Shown here piece after piece: positions 1-6,325 of a stretch of DNA of 6,851 nt; the first letter of the stretch is position 1; every line of letters begins with the position of its first letter. Both the position numbers and the translations under genes were made by a program. Origin of the DNA: Eubacterium sp. (GTDB taxonomy: Bacteria > Bacillota > Clostridia > Oscillospirales > Acutalibacteraceae); NCBI GenBank assembly GCA_017543725.1, contig JAFYFO010000031.1:1-6851 (forward strand), in the 5' to 3' direction. The notes beneath the pieces were generated by a model. The model was not told where the DNA came from. It saw only the letters and a program-made list of their open reading frames with translations, and ran no database searches.

Positions 1-2259
1 CCGTGGAATAATTTTGTTACGGCGCTTTCGGCGGCAAGAGCGGATATGGACTACGGCAATATGACCGCCTCGGCAATAGAAAGCGCTTGCCAGACGAGAT
101 ACACAAATCTCTGGAACGCATATGTTGCCCTGATTTCATCACCTGCTGCAAATAATGCAAGCATCCATCAGGCGGTTGAAGCGGATGAAAATGTCGGAAA
201 CACATATAAAGCGGATAACCGCGACGGCAGATGGAGCGAAACAAGGTGGAACACCTTTAAGGATGCGTATCTTGAAGCGGCAGGAGCAATAGAGCAGGGC
301 GGAAAGTATTCGGATTACAATGTAAGAAATTATGATGAAGACGAACAGGACGCAATTGATGAAATTGCAGAGAGATTAACCTTTGCATATGAAGATTTGC
401 TCAAATACGGAAAGAGAGCGGATTTCTCACCCGTAATCAATGCGGCAAAGGATATCGTTGTTGACCCGCAGGGTCAGGAAAGCCACACTCTTCAAAGTGA
501 TTTATACACCGTGCAGTCGCTTGAAGCGCTCAGCCTTGCGCTGAAAAATGCAAGCAGATTCCCGTATCTTAATATGAGCGAGGAAGAAAAACTTGTTACA
601 TATTCAGAGCAGAATACAGTAAACGCAATAGCAGCAGAAGCAAGAAGCATAAAGAGCGCGTACAGTGAAATTCTTGTTGAAAAGGCGCAGGGAGTTGACG
701 AAAGCGCGCTTGAAAGCGCAAAGGCTTATGCAAAATCGCAGATAAAGAACCCTGACGCATATTCAAATATTGATGAAATCAAGGCGCTGATAGACAGCGC
801 AGGAAATTCACGCTCGGTAACGCTGTTTGACGATTATGCAGTTAACGGAGTTATTTATCCGACCGAAGAAGAAATAAACGCTGCAATAACCGAACTTCTC
901 AGCGGACTGAATATCAAAAAATATGATGTTCAGGTTGTTGATGAAAACGGAACACCAATCAGCGCAGTATTCAAGGACGAAGAAGGAAATGTTCTGACCG
1001 AAACAGGACCTCTTTCAGCGGACTACGGAACAAAAGTTATTGTTTACGCACCCGAAAACGAAGAATCCGACTGGTTCTACAGTTATTCATCAAACACAGT
1101 AAGCAAAACGCCGTCGAAATACTACACAACGGATAAATGGATTCATATAACCGTAAGAGGCGACACAACGCTCACGCTTAAGAACGCATCAACTGAAACC
1201 GAAACGGTTAAGGTTACATATGTAAACGCTCAGACAGGCAAAACCTTCGCGGTTGACTATGCTCAAAAGAACAATGAGTATGCTCTTGAAGAAGCGCCTA
1301 CTCTTGCATACTACACCTTTGCAGGCTACAGCCTTGAAGCAGGAAGCGAAGATTATGTAACGGCAATAACACCGAGTGAAGACACAGTTGTTTTTGCAAA
1401 CTATGAATTCGACACAACGAAGGAATACTTCACTGTAACGCTCGGAAATGTTAACGGCTCAATAACAACAACGCAGTACCTTCCCGAAGACCTTGAGTTC
1501 AATGATTTGGTTGAATTCAGACTCGGCGACGGAACATACGGAGGAGAAAACAGCGGACTTTATCAGACCGGAAAGAAAAACAACGGACAGTATAAAGTAA
1601 ACGAAGAAACAAGCAATCTTCCCGGAACAGCCAAGAATCCCATCAGATATACATCAAGTGAAATCTATGCATGGACAGTTGTTAAAGAAGATGATATGGA
1701 TGACTGGGATGAATACAGGGGCGTTGACTATGCCGAAGACCTTATTCAGAATGTAGAAAAGGTTGTTATGTACGGCGATACATATTCCTTCAGAGTATGC
1801 GAAAATGTTTATGTTATTCCATATACTCAGGAAGAATTTGAAGAAGCAGTAAATGACGGACTTATTGAAGGCGTTTCCGCACAGGAAAAAGCGGCGGTTT
1901 ATGCAAACGATAAGATTCTCAACGAAACGGGCGGACAGAAGATTTCAATGATAGGAAACTTCACCCTTCCCGAAAACTGCGAACTTGTTGAAACGGGAAT
2001 GCTCTTCAAAGCAACAACAAACAAAACAGTGCCCGAAGCAGACTTAAGCCTTGCAAATGCGGGAACAAACGGCATTGTAAGAATGAAGTCAAGCAGCCAT
2101 ACCGCAGGTAATCAGTTTGTTATCTCGGTTAACACCAAGAAGTTTATCGGAACAAACACGACGATAAATGTTATCTACAAAGGCTATCTGATTTATACCG
2201 ACGGAACTCAGCAGTATACTGTTTATTCAAACAATGTAACGGACAGCGCACTGATATAA
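1..2259 (+). CDS. Large modular surface/secreted protein with FIVAR-like helical modules and InlB-like beta domain (5' partial)
   Basis: The frame is open from base 1, so the true start and any signal peptide lie upstream; 752 residues are visible (residue 1 = codon at base 1). Residues 1 to about 305 are mostly helical, with repeated aromatic-led segments such as WNNFVTAL, LWNAYVALI and WNTFKDAYLEAA, resembling FIVAR modules of Gram-positive cell-surface proteins. Residues about 308-395 look like a beta-sandwich (VQVVDENGTPI and following). Residues about 403-468 (VKVTYVNAQTGKTF to YYTFAGYSLEAGSEDY) resemble an InlB B-repeat/MucBP-like beta-grasp unit. The rest, to 752, is Thr/Asn-rich and beta-like. 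The C-terminus ends plainly: I see no LPXTG, SLH or dockerin module and no terminal membrane helix, so the anchor must be N-terminal or absent. A role in adhesion or glycan binding is inferred from the architecture only; no catalytic motif is evident. The gene is followed by a strong terminator and is convergent with the kinase gene. Confidence 0.85.
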   Translation, partial: PWNNFVTALSAARADMDYGNMTASAIESACQTRYTNLWNAYVALISSPAANNASIHQAVEADENVGNTYKADNRDGRWSETRWNTFKDAYLEAAGAIEQGGKYSDYNVRNYDEDEQDAIDEIAERLTFAYEDLLKYGKRADFSPVINAAKDIVVDPQGQESHTLQSDLYTVQSLEALSLALKNASRFPYLNMSEEEKLVTYSEQNTVNAIAAEARSIKSAYSEILVEKAQGVDESALESAKAYAKSQIKNPDAYSNIDEIKALIDSAGNSRSVTLFDDYAVNGVIYPTEEEINAAITELLSGLNIKKYDVQVVDENGTPISAVFKDEEGNVLTETGPLSADYGTKVIVYAPENEESDWFYSYSSNTVSKTPSKYYTTDKWIHITVRGDTTLTLKNASTETETVKVTYVNAQTGKTFAVDYAQKNNEYALEEAPTLAYYTFAGYSLEAGSEDYVTAITPSEDTVVFANYEFDTTKEYFTVTLGNVNGSITTTQYLPEDLEFNDLVEFRLGDGTYGGENSGLYQTGKKNNGQYKVNEETSNLPGTAKNPIRYTSSEIYAWTVVKEDDMDDWDEYRGVDYAEDLIQNVEKVVMYGDTYSFRVCENVYVIPYTQEEFEEAVNDGLIEGVSAQEKAAVYANDKILNETGGQKISMIGNFTLPENCELVETGMLFKATTNKTVPEADLSLANAGTNGIVRMKSSSHTAGNQFVISVNTKKFIGTNTTINVIYKGYLIYTDGTQQYTVYSNNVTDSALI

Positions 2260-2261
2260 AA

Positions 2262-2302
2262 AGTGGACTTTAAGTTTGTTGAAAACTTCATAAAGCCCCA
2301 CT
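2262..2302 (+). other. Imperfect hairpin in the 3' untranslated region
   Basis: Just after the stop codon, AGTGG (2262-2266) pairs with CCACT (2298-2302), CTTTA (2268-2272) with TAAAG (2291-2295), and AGTTT (2273-2277) with AAACT (2283-2287), separated by small internal loops. No T-run follows, so it is not a convincing terminator on its own. It may protect the 3' end or be a remnant. It lies 11 bases before the main terminator. Confidence 0.4.
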
Positions 2303-2313
2303 GCGAAAATCCG

Positions 2314-2359
2314 AAATAAATAAATCCTCGGTGATTGAACACCGAGGATTTATTTATTT
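2314..2359. terminator. Bidirectional intrinsic terminator between convergent genes
   Basis: A perfect 20-bp stem: left arm 2314-2333 (AAATAAATAAATCCTCGGTG), loop ATTGAA at 2334-2339, right arm 2340-2359. The GC-rich core CCTCGGTG/CACCGAGG is flanked by A/T-rich stem ends, which supply the A and U tracts in either direction. It serves the surface-protein gene on the plus strand and the kinase operon on the minus strand. The last codon and stop codon of the kinase gene (2354-2359) lie inside the right arm. Confidence 0.92.
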
Positions 2360-3277
2360 CAATACTATATTATTCTTATATTTTTCTTTATATTCCAGAA
2401 GTTCTTTTTCGCTTACATATGCCGAAAGAGCGCCGACGGAGGTTACGGATTTTCCGCCCGTTATGTTGCCGAAAAGAAGGCAGTCGGAAAGGGGATAATC
2501 ATAGAAAAGCCCATACATAAAGCCCGATAGAAATGCGTCGCCCGCACCTGTTGAATCAACATTTCTGAATTCATCAATGCTTTCAACAAATATCATTTCA
2601 TTTCCGTCAAAGCCGAGGCAGCCGTCTTTATCAACCTTAACAACAACATTTTCAAAATAGTTTTTAAGAACTTTTGCCGCTTCAGTCGGTGAGGCGGTTT
2701 TTGTTATTTTCATTGCCTCTTTCTGATTCGGAGTGTAGTAATCGGCAAGGCTGAGCAGTTTTTCGTATTTTTCAAAACTCATCTCATCGTCCCAGCCCAT
2801 ATCAAGAACAAGAAGCGTTCCTTCCTCTTTGAGTTTTTTATAAACTTCAATAAAGCCGCCGGGCTGTATCATAGTTATTTTTGAGCCTTTTGCAAGATTA
2901 TAAAAAGCCTCTTTGGCATTGTCATCGGGCTCGATACTGCCCTTGCCGTAGGAAATAAAACTTCTGTCGTTTTCAAGAATAACCGCTGAGGTTATGTTGA
3001 GAGGAATATCATTTCCCGAATAGAGATTGAGGGGCTGAACGCCGTTTTTTTCAAACTGCTCTTTTGCAAAATTTGAAAAAATATCCTCCCCGAGTTCGGT
3101 TGCGATTTTTGTTTTTATTCCGAGCCTGCCGAGGTTAATCAGCGTTGCGGGAAGTCCTCCGCCGAGTTGAAGACTGAAATTTTTGCAATAGATTTCTTCG
3201 CCGATATCCGGAATTCTCGGCATTCCCTGATAAAGCAAATCAACATTTGTTGCGCCTGCGCCTGCAATAAAAGCCAT
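2354..3277 (-). CDS. PfkB-family (ribokinase-like) carbohydrate kinase
   Basis: ATP-dependent sugar kinase, 307 residues, a normal length for the family. Numbering from the chosen start: the N-terminal strand has AGAGATNVD (about 5-13). The substrate-side signature is GGGLPATLINLGRLG (about 39-53). An NxxE-type motif (TPNQKEA, about 182-188), usual for Mg/phosphate handling, is followed by VVVKVDKDGCLGF. The C-terminal signature DSTGAGDAFLSGF (about 241-253) includes the anion hole GAGD and catalytic Asp247. Start choice: a TTG in frame at 3289 would overlap the upstream gene and abut the AAAGGA directly, so the ATG at 3277, two bases after the GH4 stop, is preferred. It is the last gene of the XRE-GH4-kinase operon and probably translationally coupled. 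Its acceptor sugar (fructose, ribose, a tagatose or glucosaminate type, or a nucleoside) cannot be read from sequence; the GH4 neighbour suggests a sugar released from a glycoside. Confidence 0.93.
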   Translation of the reverse strand: MAFIAGAGATNVDLLYQGMPRIPDIGEEIYCKNFSLQLGGGLPATLINLGRLGIKTKIATELGEDIFSNFAKEQFEKNGVQPLNLYSGNDIPLNITSAVILENDRSFISYGKGSIEPDDNAKEAFYNLAKGSKITMIQPGGFIEVYKKLKEEGTLLVLDMGWDDEMSFEKYEKLLSLADYYTPNQKEAMKITKTASPTEAAKVLKNYFENVVVKVDKDGCLGFDGNEMIFVESIDEFRNVDSTGAGDAFLSGFMYGLFYDYPLSDCLLFGNITGGKSVTSVGALSAYVSEKELLEYKEKYKNNIVLK

Positions 3278-3295
3278 AATTATTTCCAATCCTTT
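3278..3295 (-). promoter_or_regulatory. Ribosome binding region that decides the kinase start
   Basis: On the minus strand, AAAGGA (3290-3295) lies 12 bases and GGAA (3284-3287) 6 bases before the ATG at 3277. Both are inside the last codons of the GH4 gene. AAAGGA is immediately adjacent to the alternative TTG at 3289, too close to serve it. This favours the ATG and suggests re-initiation by ribosomes finishing the GH4 gene. Confidence 0.6.
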
Positions 3296-4644
3296 GTGTA
3301 TTCTTTATTTAGTTCAAGATATTCGCTGATAAGTTCTGACGCTATTGAATATGAGTTAACAAGGGGATGAAGCGTCAGCGCTTCAACAGCGCTTCGAATT
3401 GATTTTTCCCTGATTGCCTTTGATGCAAGGCGCTCATAGATTTTAACTCTTCTTATCAATTCAAGATTCTGCTCGTCAACATTTTTCATTTTGTGGGGAA
3501 CAACGCCGTTTGGAGTTATATCGCAGGTTATTTCAACGATATCATCATCCCTAAGACCTTCGATTGCGCCGTTGTTTGCGGTGCATAAAATCATACTGTC
3601 TGTTTTTTTGCTCCCGGCAATTTCAATGAATTTAAGGGCAACGCCCGCATAGCCGCCGCTGTCTTTTTCAAAAATATTGAAGCGCCAGGGATTCTTTCTT
3701 TTTATTCCTGTTTCGGCAGCCATATAATTCGCTTCGCGCTCGCCGTACCAATGCTCAAATATTTCAAACGCCCTATCAAAATCTTTTTCAACATCGAGTT
3801 TTGATAGTTCTTCTGTCATATTTTTATTATATTCGTATATGAGTTCGCCCCTTGTTTTTTCAGCGTTTAAAATGTTTTGAAGGGCTTTTTCCCGATAGTA
3901 GAAATAATAAAGATATTCATTGAGAATTGAATGGCGCTCCCTGAGGAGTTTCTTTTCAAAATAGCGAAGGTCCGTTTCTTCATAAGCCCTGTCGTTTTCA
4001 ATGAGTTCATCAAGCATTTCTTTTCCGTTTATGGTTATCGAGGAAAAATAACTGAGGTGATTTAAACCGTAGATTTCGCCTTTTGCCGCAGTTTCATCGT
4101 CGGTATAAAGCAGGGCAAAGGAGCGAAGCATACCCGAAGGAGCGTCGCATATGCCGTAGGTGAAATCATATCCCAAATCGCGAAGAGTCTGGGAAACAAC
4201 TCCTGCGGGATTGGTGAAATTGAAAACCTTGCAGGAGGGCTTTGCATATTTTTTAACCATTTCGCAGTATTCAACCAAAGCCTTAACGCTTCTCATTGCA
4301 AAAGAAAAGCCTGCCGCGCCCGTTGTTTCCTGACCGAGAACGCCGTTTGAAAGCGCGATTCTTTCATCGCGAACTCTCATATAATCGCCGCCCTCGCGGA
4401 TTGTTGTTATAACATAATCTGCGTTTTTTATCGCCTCAGCGGCATTTGTTGTTATTTCAAAATCAAGTTCGGGGCAGAGAAGGCTTGCAATATGCTTTGC
4501 CATTTTGCCGTATATATTGAGTTTTTCTTCATCGTTATCCATAAAAACAAGTTTGTCAATGCCAAGTTTTTCAGCCTTTTGCGAGATGCTTTTGGCAAGA
4601 AACATCGAGCGAACTCCGCCGCCTCCGATAACTGCAAGTTTCAT
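3280..4644 (-). CDS. Glycoside hydrolase family 4 (NAD+/metal-dependent 6-phospho-glucosidase type)
   Basis: 454 residues, the usual GH4 length. The N-terminus is a Rossmann fold (MKLAVIGGGGVRS), followed by NADYVITTIREGG (about 74-86). The GH4 block RDERIALSNGVLGQETTGAAG is at about 92-112, with Glu106 in QET, and NFTNPAG at 142-148. The metal-ligand Cys166 sits in GICDAPSG (164-171) and a second ligand, His196, in GLNHLSYF (193-200). A Tyr-rich stretch (about 244-250) may supply the catalytic tyrosine. C-terminal GGYAGVALKFIEIA and ANNGAIEGLRDDDIVEI are also typical. GH4 enzymes cleave by NAD+-mediated redox elimination with Mn2+ or similar, in the cytoplasm. From memory, CDMP marks 6-phospho-alpha-glucosidases (the GlvA group) and CN(V/I)P the beta enzymes; here it is CDAP, so substrate and anomer are uncertain. 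A GGGGG ribosome site (4653-4657) lies 8 bases before the ATG, which directly abuts the stop of the regulator gene. No PTS gene is visible. Confidence 0.92.
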   Translation of the reverse strand: MKLAVIGGGGVRSMFLAKSISQKAEKLGIDKLVFMDNDEEKLNIYGKMAKHIASLLCPELDFEITTNAAEAIKNADYVITTIREGGDYMRVRDERIALSNGVLGQETTGAAGFSFAMRSVKALVEYCEMVKKYAKPSCKVFNFTNPAGVVSQTLRDLGYDFTYGICDAPSGMLRSFALLYTDDETAAKGEIYGLNHLSYFSSITINGKEMLDELIENDRAYEETDLRYFEKKLLRERHSILNEYLYYFYYREKALQNILNAEKTRGELIYEYNKNMTEELSKLDVEKDFDRAFEIFEHWYGEREANYMAAETGIKRKNPWRFNIFEKDSGGYAGVALKFIEIAGSKKTDSMILCTANNGAIEGLRDDDIVEITCDITPNGVVPHKMKNVDEQNLELIRRVKIYERLASKAIREKSIRSAVEALTLHPLVNSYSIASELISEYLELNKEYTKDWK

Positions 4645-4986
4645 TTAATTATCCCCCTTTTTCTTTTTGTGTTTCTTCGCTTTTTCAAGCGCTTTCTTCT
4701 TTGCCTTTTCAACAGCCTTCCTGTCTTTTTCCGAGGCTTTGATTTTTTCGGCTGTTTCTTTGCTCCTGTCCGTTTGACCTATGAGTTCGGAAACCGTTAC
4801 CGAATAGATATCGGACAGCATAATCAAAACAAAAATATCGGGCGTTCCTTCGCCCCTTTCCCATTTTGAAACGGATTTATTTGAATAGCCTATGGCATTT
4901 GCGAGTTCCGACTGGGTTAAACCGTTCAGTTTTCTGAACATCACAAGGTTTTCTGCGATAATTTCGCTTCTTGTTTTATCAGACAT
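4645..4986 (-). CDS. XRE-family (Cro/CI-type HTH) transcriptional regulator with Lys-rich tail
   Basis: 113 residues. An HTH_3 domain spans about 10-69 (AENLVMFRKLNGLTQSELANAIGYSNKSVSKWERG...), with the typical recognition-helix region YSNKSVSKWE and the closing LSDIYSVTVSELI. Residues 73-113 are a charged Lys/Glu/Ala segment ending in a run of lysines (KKHKKKKGDN). It is probably helical and may add non-specific DNA contact; no sensor domain is visible. The start is well set by AAAGGAG (4993-4999), six bases before the ATG. It is the first gene of the operon, with the GH4 ATG immediately after its stop codon. A perfect palindrome sits on its own promoter and two weaker copies lie farther into the divergent region, so it is probably an autorepressor that also controls the sugar operon, perhaps along with trhA. 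The effector is unknown. Confidence 0.9.
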   Translation of the reverse strand: MSDKTRSEIIAENLVMFRKLNGLTQSELANAIGYSNKSVSKWERGEGTPDIFVLIMLSDIYSVTVSELIGQTDRSKETAEKIKASEKDRKAVEKAKKKALEKAKKHKKKKGDN

Positions 4987-5014
4987 AGCGCTCTCCTTTG
5001 CTATATTTATCTAT

Positions 5015-5043
5015 ATTCTACTATCAGTAGAACGGATTGTCAA
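5015..5043 (-). promoter_or_regulatory. Promoter of the XRE-GH4-kinase operon
   Basis: On the minus strand, -35 TTGACA (5038-5043) is followed by a 17-base spacer and -10 TAGAAT (5015-5020): a perfect -35 and five of six -10 bases at ideal spacing. Transcription would begin near 5008, giving an untranslated leader of about 22 bases with AAAGGAG. Operator copy 1 covers the -10 box and most of the spacer, which fits repression by blocking RNA polymerase. Confidence 0.85.
5016..5032. promoter_or_regulatory. Operator copy 1: perfect 7-3-7 palindrome
   Basis: TTCTACT (5016-5022), ATC, AGTAGAA (5026-5032): two perfectly complementary 7-base arms, 17 bases in all. It overlaps the -10 box and spacer of the xre promoter. 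It is probably the primary binding site for the XRE regulator encoded directly downstream; the link is inferred from position and recurrence. Confidence 0.72.
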
Positions 5044-5049
5044 TATAAA

Positions 5050-5066
5050 ATCTACTGATAATAGAG
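5050..5066. promoter_or_regulatory. Operator copy 2 (degenerate)
   Basis: ATCTACT-GAT-AATAGAG matches the copy-1 arms at 6 of 7 and 5 of 7 positions. It starts 34 bases after copy 1, just upstream of the minus-strand -35 box. Confidence 0.5.
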
Positions 5067-5070
5067 TTAA

Positions 5071-5087
5071 TTCTACTGATAGGGGCT
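5071..5087. promoter_or_regulatory. Operator copy 3 (left half-site only is good)
   Basis: TTCTACT-GAT has a perfect left arm and spacer like copy 2, but the right arm (AGGGGCT) matches at only 3 of 7 positions. It starts 21 bases after copy 2, about two helical turns, so proteins on both sites would lie on the same DNA face. It is closest to the trhA promoter. Confidence 0.4.
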
Positions 5088-5115
5088 TTATGTTTGAATG
5101 CCTCGGTCATATAAT
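5087..5115 (+). promoter_or_regulatory. Probable trhA promoter
   Basis: A perfect -10 TATAAT (5110-5115) lies 26 bases before the trhA start codon. The position 17 bases upstream holds only a weak -35 (TTTATG, 5087-5092, three of six). Transcription would start near 5122, giving a leader of about 20 bases containing AAAGGAGG. The weak -35 suggests low or activator-assisted expression. Confidence 0.5.
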
Positions 5116-5141
5116 CGCAGCAAATCAAAGGAGGCTTTATT

Positions 5142-5813
5142 ATGAAACGAACAAAACTTGCAGACAGAAAACTTCCCGATTACACCAGGGGAGAAGAAAT
5201 TTTCAATATGGTAAGCCATATAGTCGGCGGAGGTTTCGGAGTTATTGCCTTGGGACTTTGCGCAGGGTTTTCGATTTACCATAAAAACTGGTGGGGGCTT
5301 GGCGGCGGAATATTCTATGGGCTTATGATGATTTATCTTTATACCATTTCAAGCGTTTATCACGGATTGATTCCCGAAAAGCCGAAGAAGGTTATGCAGG
5401 TTCTTGACCACTGCACGATTTTTGCGCTGATTTTCGGAACCTATGTTCCCGTTCTGCTGACGGGCATCAGAGAAAACTATATTGTTTTGTTTTGGATAAC
5501 GCTTGCCATTCTCGTTGTTTCAACTGCGGTTTGCGTAACCTTTACCGCAATTGATTTCAAAAAATATGCCGTTATCGCAAACATCGGCTATTTCGGAATA
5601 GGCTGGGCTTCGCTTCTTCTTTTGTATCCAATGTATAAGGTTTACGGACTTGAATTTGTTTTGTGGATATTCTTCGGCGGAGTTTCATACACCGTTGGAA
5701 TAATCTTCTTTATCCTGCAGAAAAAGAAAAGATATATGCACAGCATTTTTCATCTTTTCATTCTGCTCGGCTCAGTTCTTCATTTCATTCCGATATTAAC
5801 TTACTGTATGTAA
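5142..5813 (+). CDS. trhA: TrhA / hemolysin III family (PAQR) seven-helix membrane protein
   Basis: 223 residues, typical for bacterial PAQR proteins, with seven predicted hydrophobic helices and a short cytoplasmic N-terminus. Family motifs are present: EEIFNMVSHIVGG (18-30), SSVYHGL (70-76, with His74), LDHCTIFALIFGTYVPVLL (88-106, with Asp89) and HSIFHLF (200-206, with His200 and His204). By comparison with adiponectin receptors, His74, His200 and His204 would bind Zn2+ inside the membrane, next to Ser and Asp. The family was named for cytolytic Bacillus cereus hemolysin III, but bacterial members are now linked to membrane-lipid/fluidity homeostasis, so a toxin role should not be assumed. 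AAAGGAGG (5127-5134) lies seven bases before the ATG. It is a single-gene unit, divergent from the XRE operon and closed by its own terminator. Shared operators suggest co-regulation with the XRE protein, but this is inference. Confidence 0.92.
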   Translation: MKRTKLADRKLPDYTRGEEIFNMVSHIVGGGFGVIALGLCAGFSIYHKNWWGLGGGIFYGLMMIYLYTISSVYHGLIPEKPKKVMQVLDHCTIFALIFGTYVPVLLTGIRENYIVLFWITLAILVVSTAVCVTFTAIDFKKYAVIANIGYFGIGWASLLLLYPMYKVYGLEFVLWIFFGGVSYTVGIIFFILQKKKRYMHSIFHLFILLGSVLHFIPILTYCM

Positions 5814-5817
5814 AACT

Positions 5818-5844
5818 AAAGCAGGGGACTCGCCCCTGCTTTTT
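5818..5844. terminator. Bidirectional intrinsic terminator between trhA and the rrf2 gene
   Basis: A perfect 10-bp stem: AAAGCAGGGG (5818-5827), loop ACTCG, CCCCTGCTTT (5833-5842), then further T residues to 5844. It starts four bases after the trhA stop codon. Read on the minus strand it follows the Rrf2-family gene stop by two bases, with a weaker T tract (TTTAGTTTTA), so it probably serves both convergent genes. Confidence 0.9.
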
Positions 5845-5846
5845 CA

Positions 5847-6284
5847 TTATATAACATAATTATCAGTGAACTGTGATTGGTGATTATCAACCAAATCCTG
5901 AAGAGTAACACTGTCGAGATATTCATTGATAATCTTCGATAAATGCTGCCACATAGGAAGGGTTGGACATTCGGCGCTTCTCGGGCAGTCAACGGGATTT
6001 GAATCAACACATTCAACGGGGGAGAGGGAGCCTTCGGTCAGGCGGAGTATTTCGCCGACAGTGTATTCCTTTGCAGGCTTTGCAAGGCGGTAGCCACCCT
6101 GCGACCCCCTGTTCGCCCTTAAAACTCCGGGTTTGTTGACTATCGCAATTATCTGCTCAAGATATTTTTTTGAAATATCCTGCCTTGTTGAAATATCTTT
6201 AAGAGAAATAAAACCTTCTTCCTGATGTTCGGCAAGGTCAATCATCATTCTTAAAGCATATCTGCCCTTCGTTGATATCTTCAT
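5847..6284 (-). CDS. Rrf2-family transcriptional regulator with three cysteines (IscR/NsrR-like)
   Basis: 145 residues from the chosen start MKISTKGRYALR, the usual Rrf2 N-terminus. A winged helix spans about 1-75: ISLKDISTRQDISKKYLEQII is the HTH and RANRGSQGGYRLAKP the wing. Three cysteines (Cys92, Cys100, Cys106; C-x7-C-x5-C) sit in the loop before the dimerisation helix, where IscR and NsrR bind an Fe-S cluster. I recall the same spacing in Bacillus subtilis NsrR. It could therefore sense iron-sulfur status, NO or redox; a CymR-like cysteine-metabolism role is suggested by the divergent metY. An in-frame ATG at 6305 would add seven residues but has no ribosome site, whereas AAAAGGG (6294-6300) lies nine bases before the ATG at 6284. 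The gene ends at a shared terminator, and its promoter shares the intergenic region with metY. Confidence 0.92.
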   Translation of the reverse strand: MKISTKGRYALRMMIDLAEHQEEGFISLKDISTRQDISKKYLEQIIAIVNKPGVLRANRGSQGGYRLAKPAKEYTVGEILRLTEGSLSPVECVDSNPVDCPRSAECPTLPMWQHLSKIINEYLDSVTLQDLVDNHQSQFTDNYVI

Positions 6285-6293
6285 TTTATCACG

Positions 6294-6300
6294 CCCTTTT
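6294..6300 (-). promoter_or_regulatory. Ribosome binding site that decides the rrf2 gene start
   Basis: AAAAGGG on the minus strand, nine bases upstream of the ATG at 6284. The alternative ATG at 6305 is preceded only by an A-rich run, so the shorter protein is chosen. Confidence 0.7.
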
Positions 6301-6325
6301 GACATTTTTTTGTTTCTATACTATA

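Noticed and set aside
3287..3289. TTG start for the PfkB kinase, adding four residues and overlapping the GH4 gene
   Set aside because: AAAGGA is directly adjacent to the TTG with no spacing, while the ATG at 3277 has usable upstream sites and gives the normal family N-terminus.
4492..4869. 125-codon open frame on the plus strand opposite the GH4 and XRE genes
   Set aside because: It is antisense to two well-supported genes, is Phe-rich as expected from the complement of Lys-rich codons, and matches no family I know.
5037..5065. Alternative trhA promoter (TTGTCA at 5037 with GATAAT at 5057)
   Set aside because: The spacer is only 14 bases, too short for sigma-A; the TATAAT at 5110 with a well-placed ribosome site is a better fit.
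4892..5284. 130-codon plus-strand frame crossing the xre start and the trhA start
   Set aside because: It runs through the operator region and overlaps trhA in another frame, with no ribosome site or recognisable domain; the trhA and xre frames explain the coding signal.
5142..5813. Treating the hemolysin III homologue as a virulence toxin
   Set aside because: The PAQR/TrhA family is widespread in non-pathogens and linked to membrane homeostasis; nothing around it suggests a toxin locus.
6285..6305. Longer start for the Rrf2 protein at 6305
   Set aside because: No ribosome binding site precedes it; the ATG at 6284 has AAAAGGG at nine bases and the canonical MKISTKGRYALR start.
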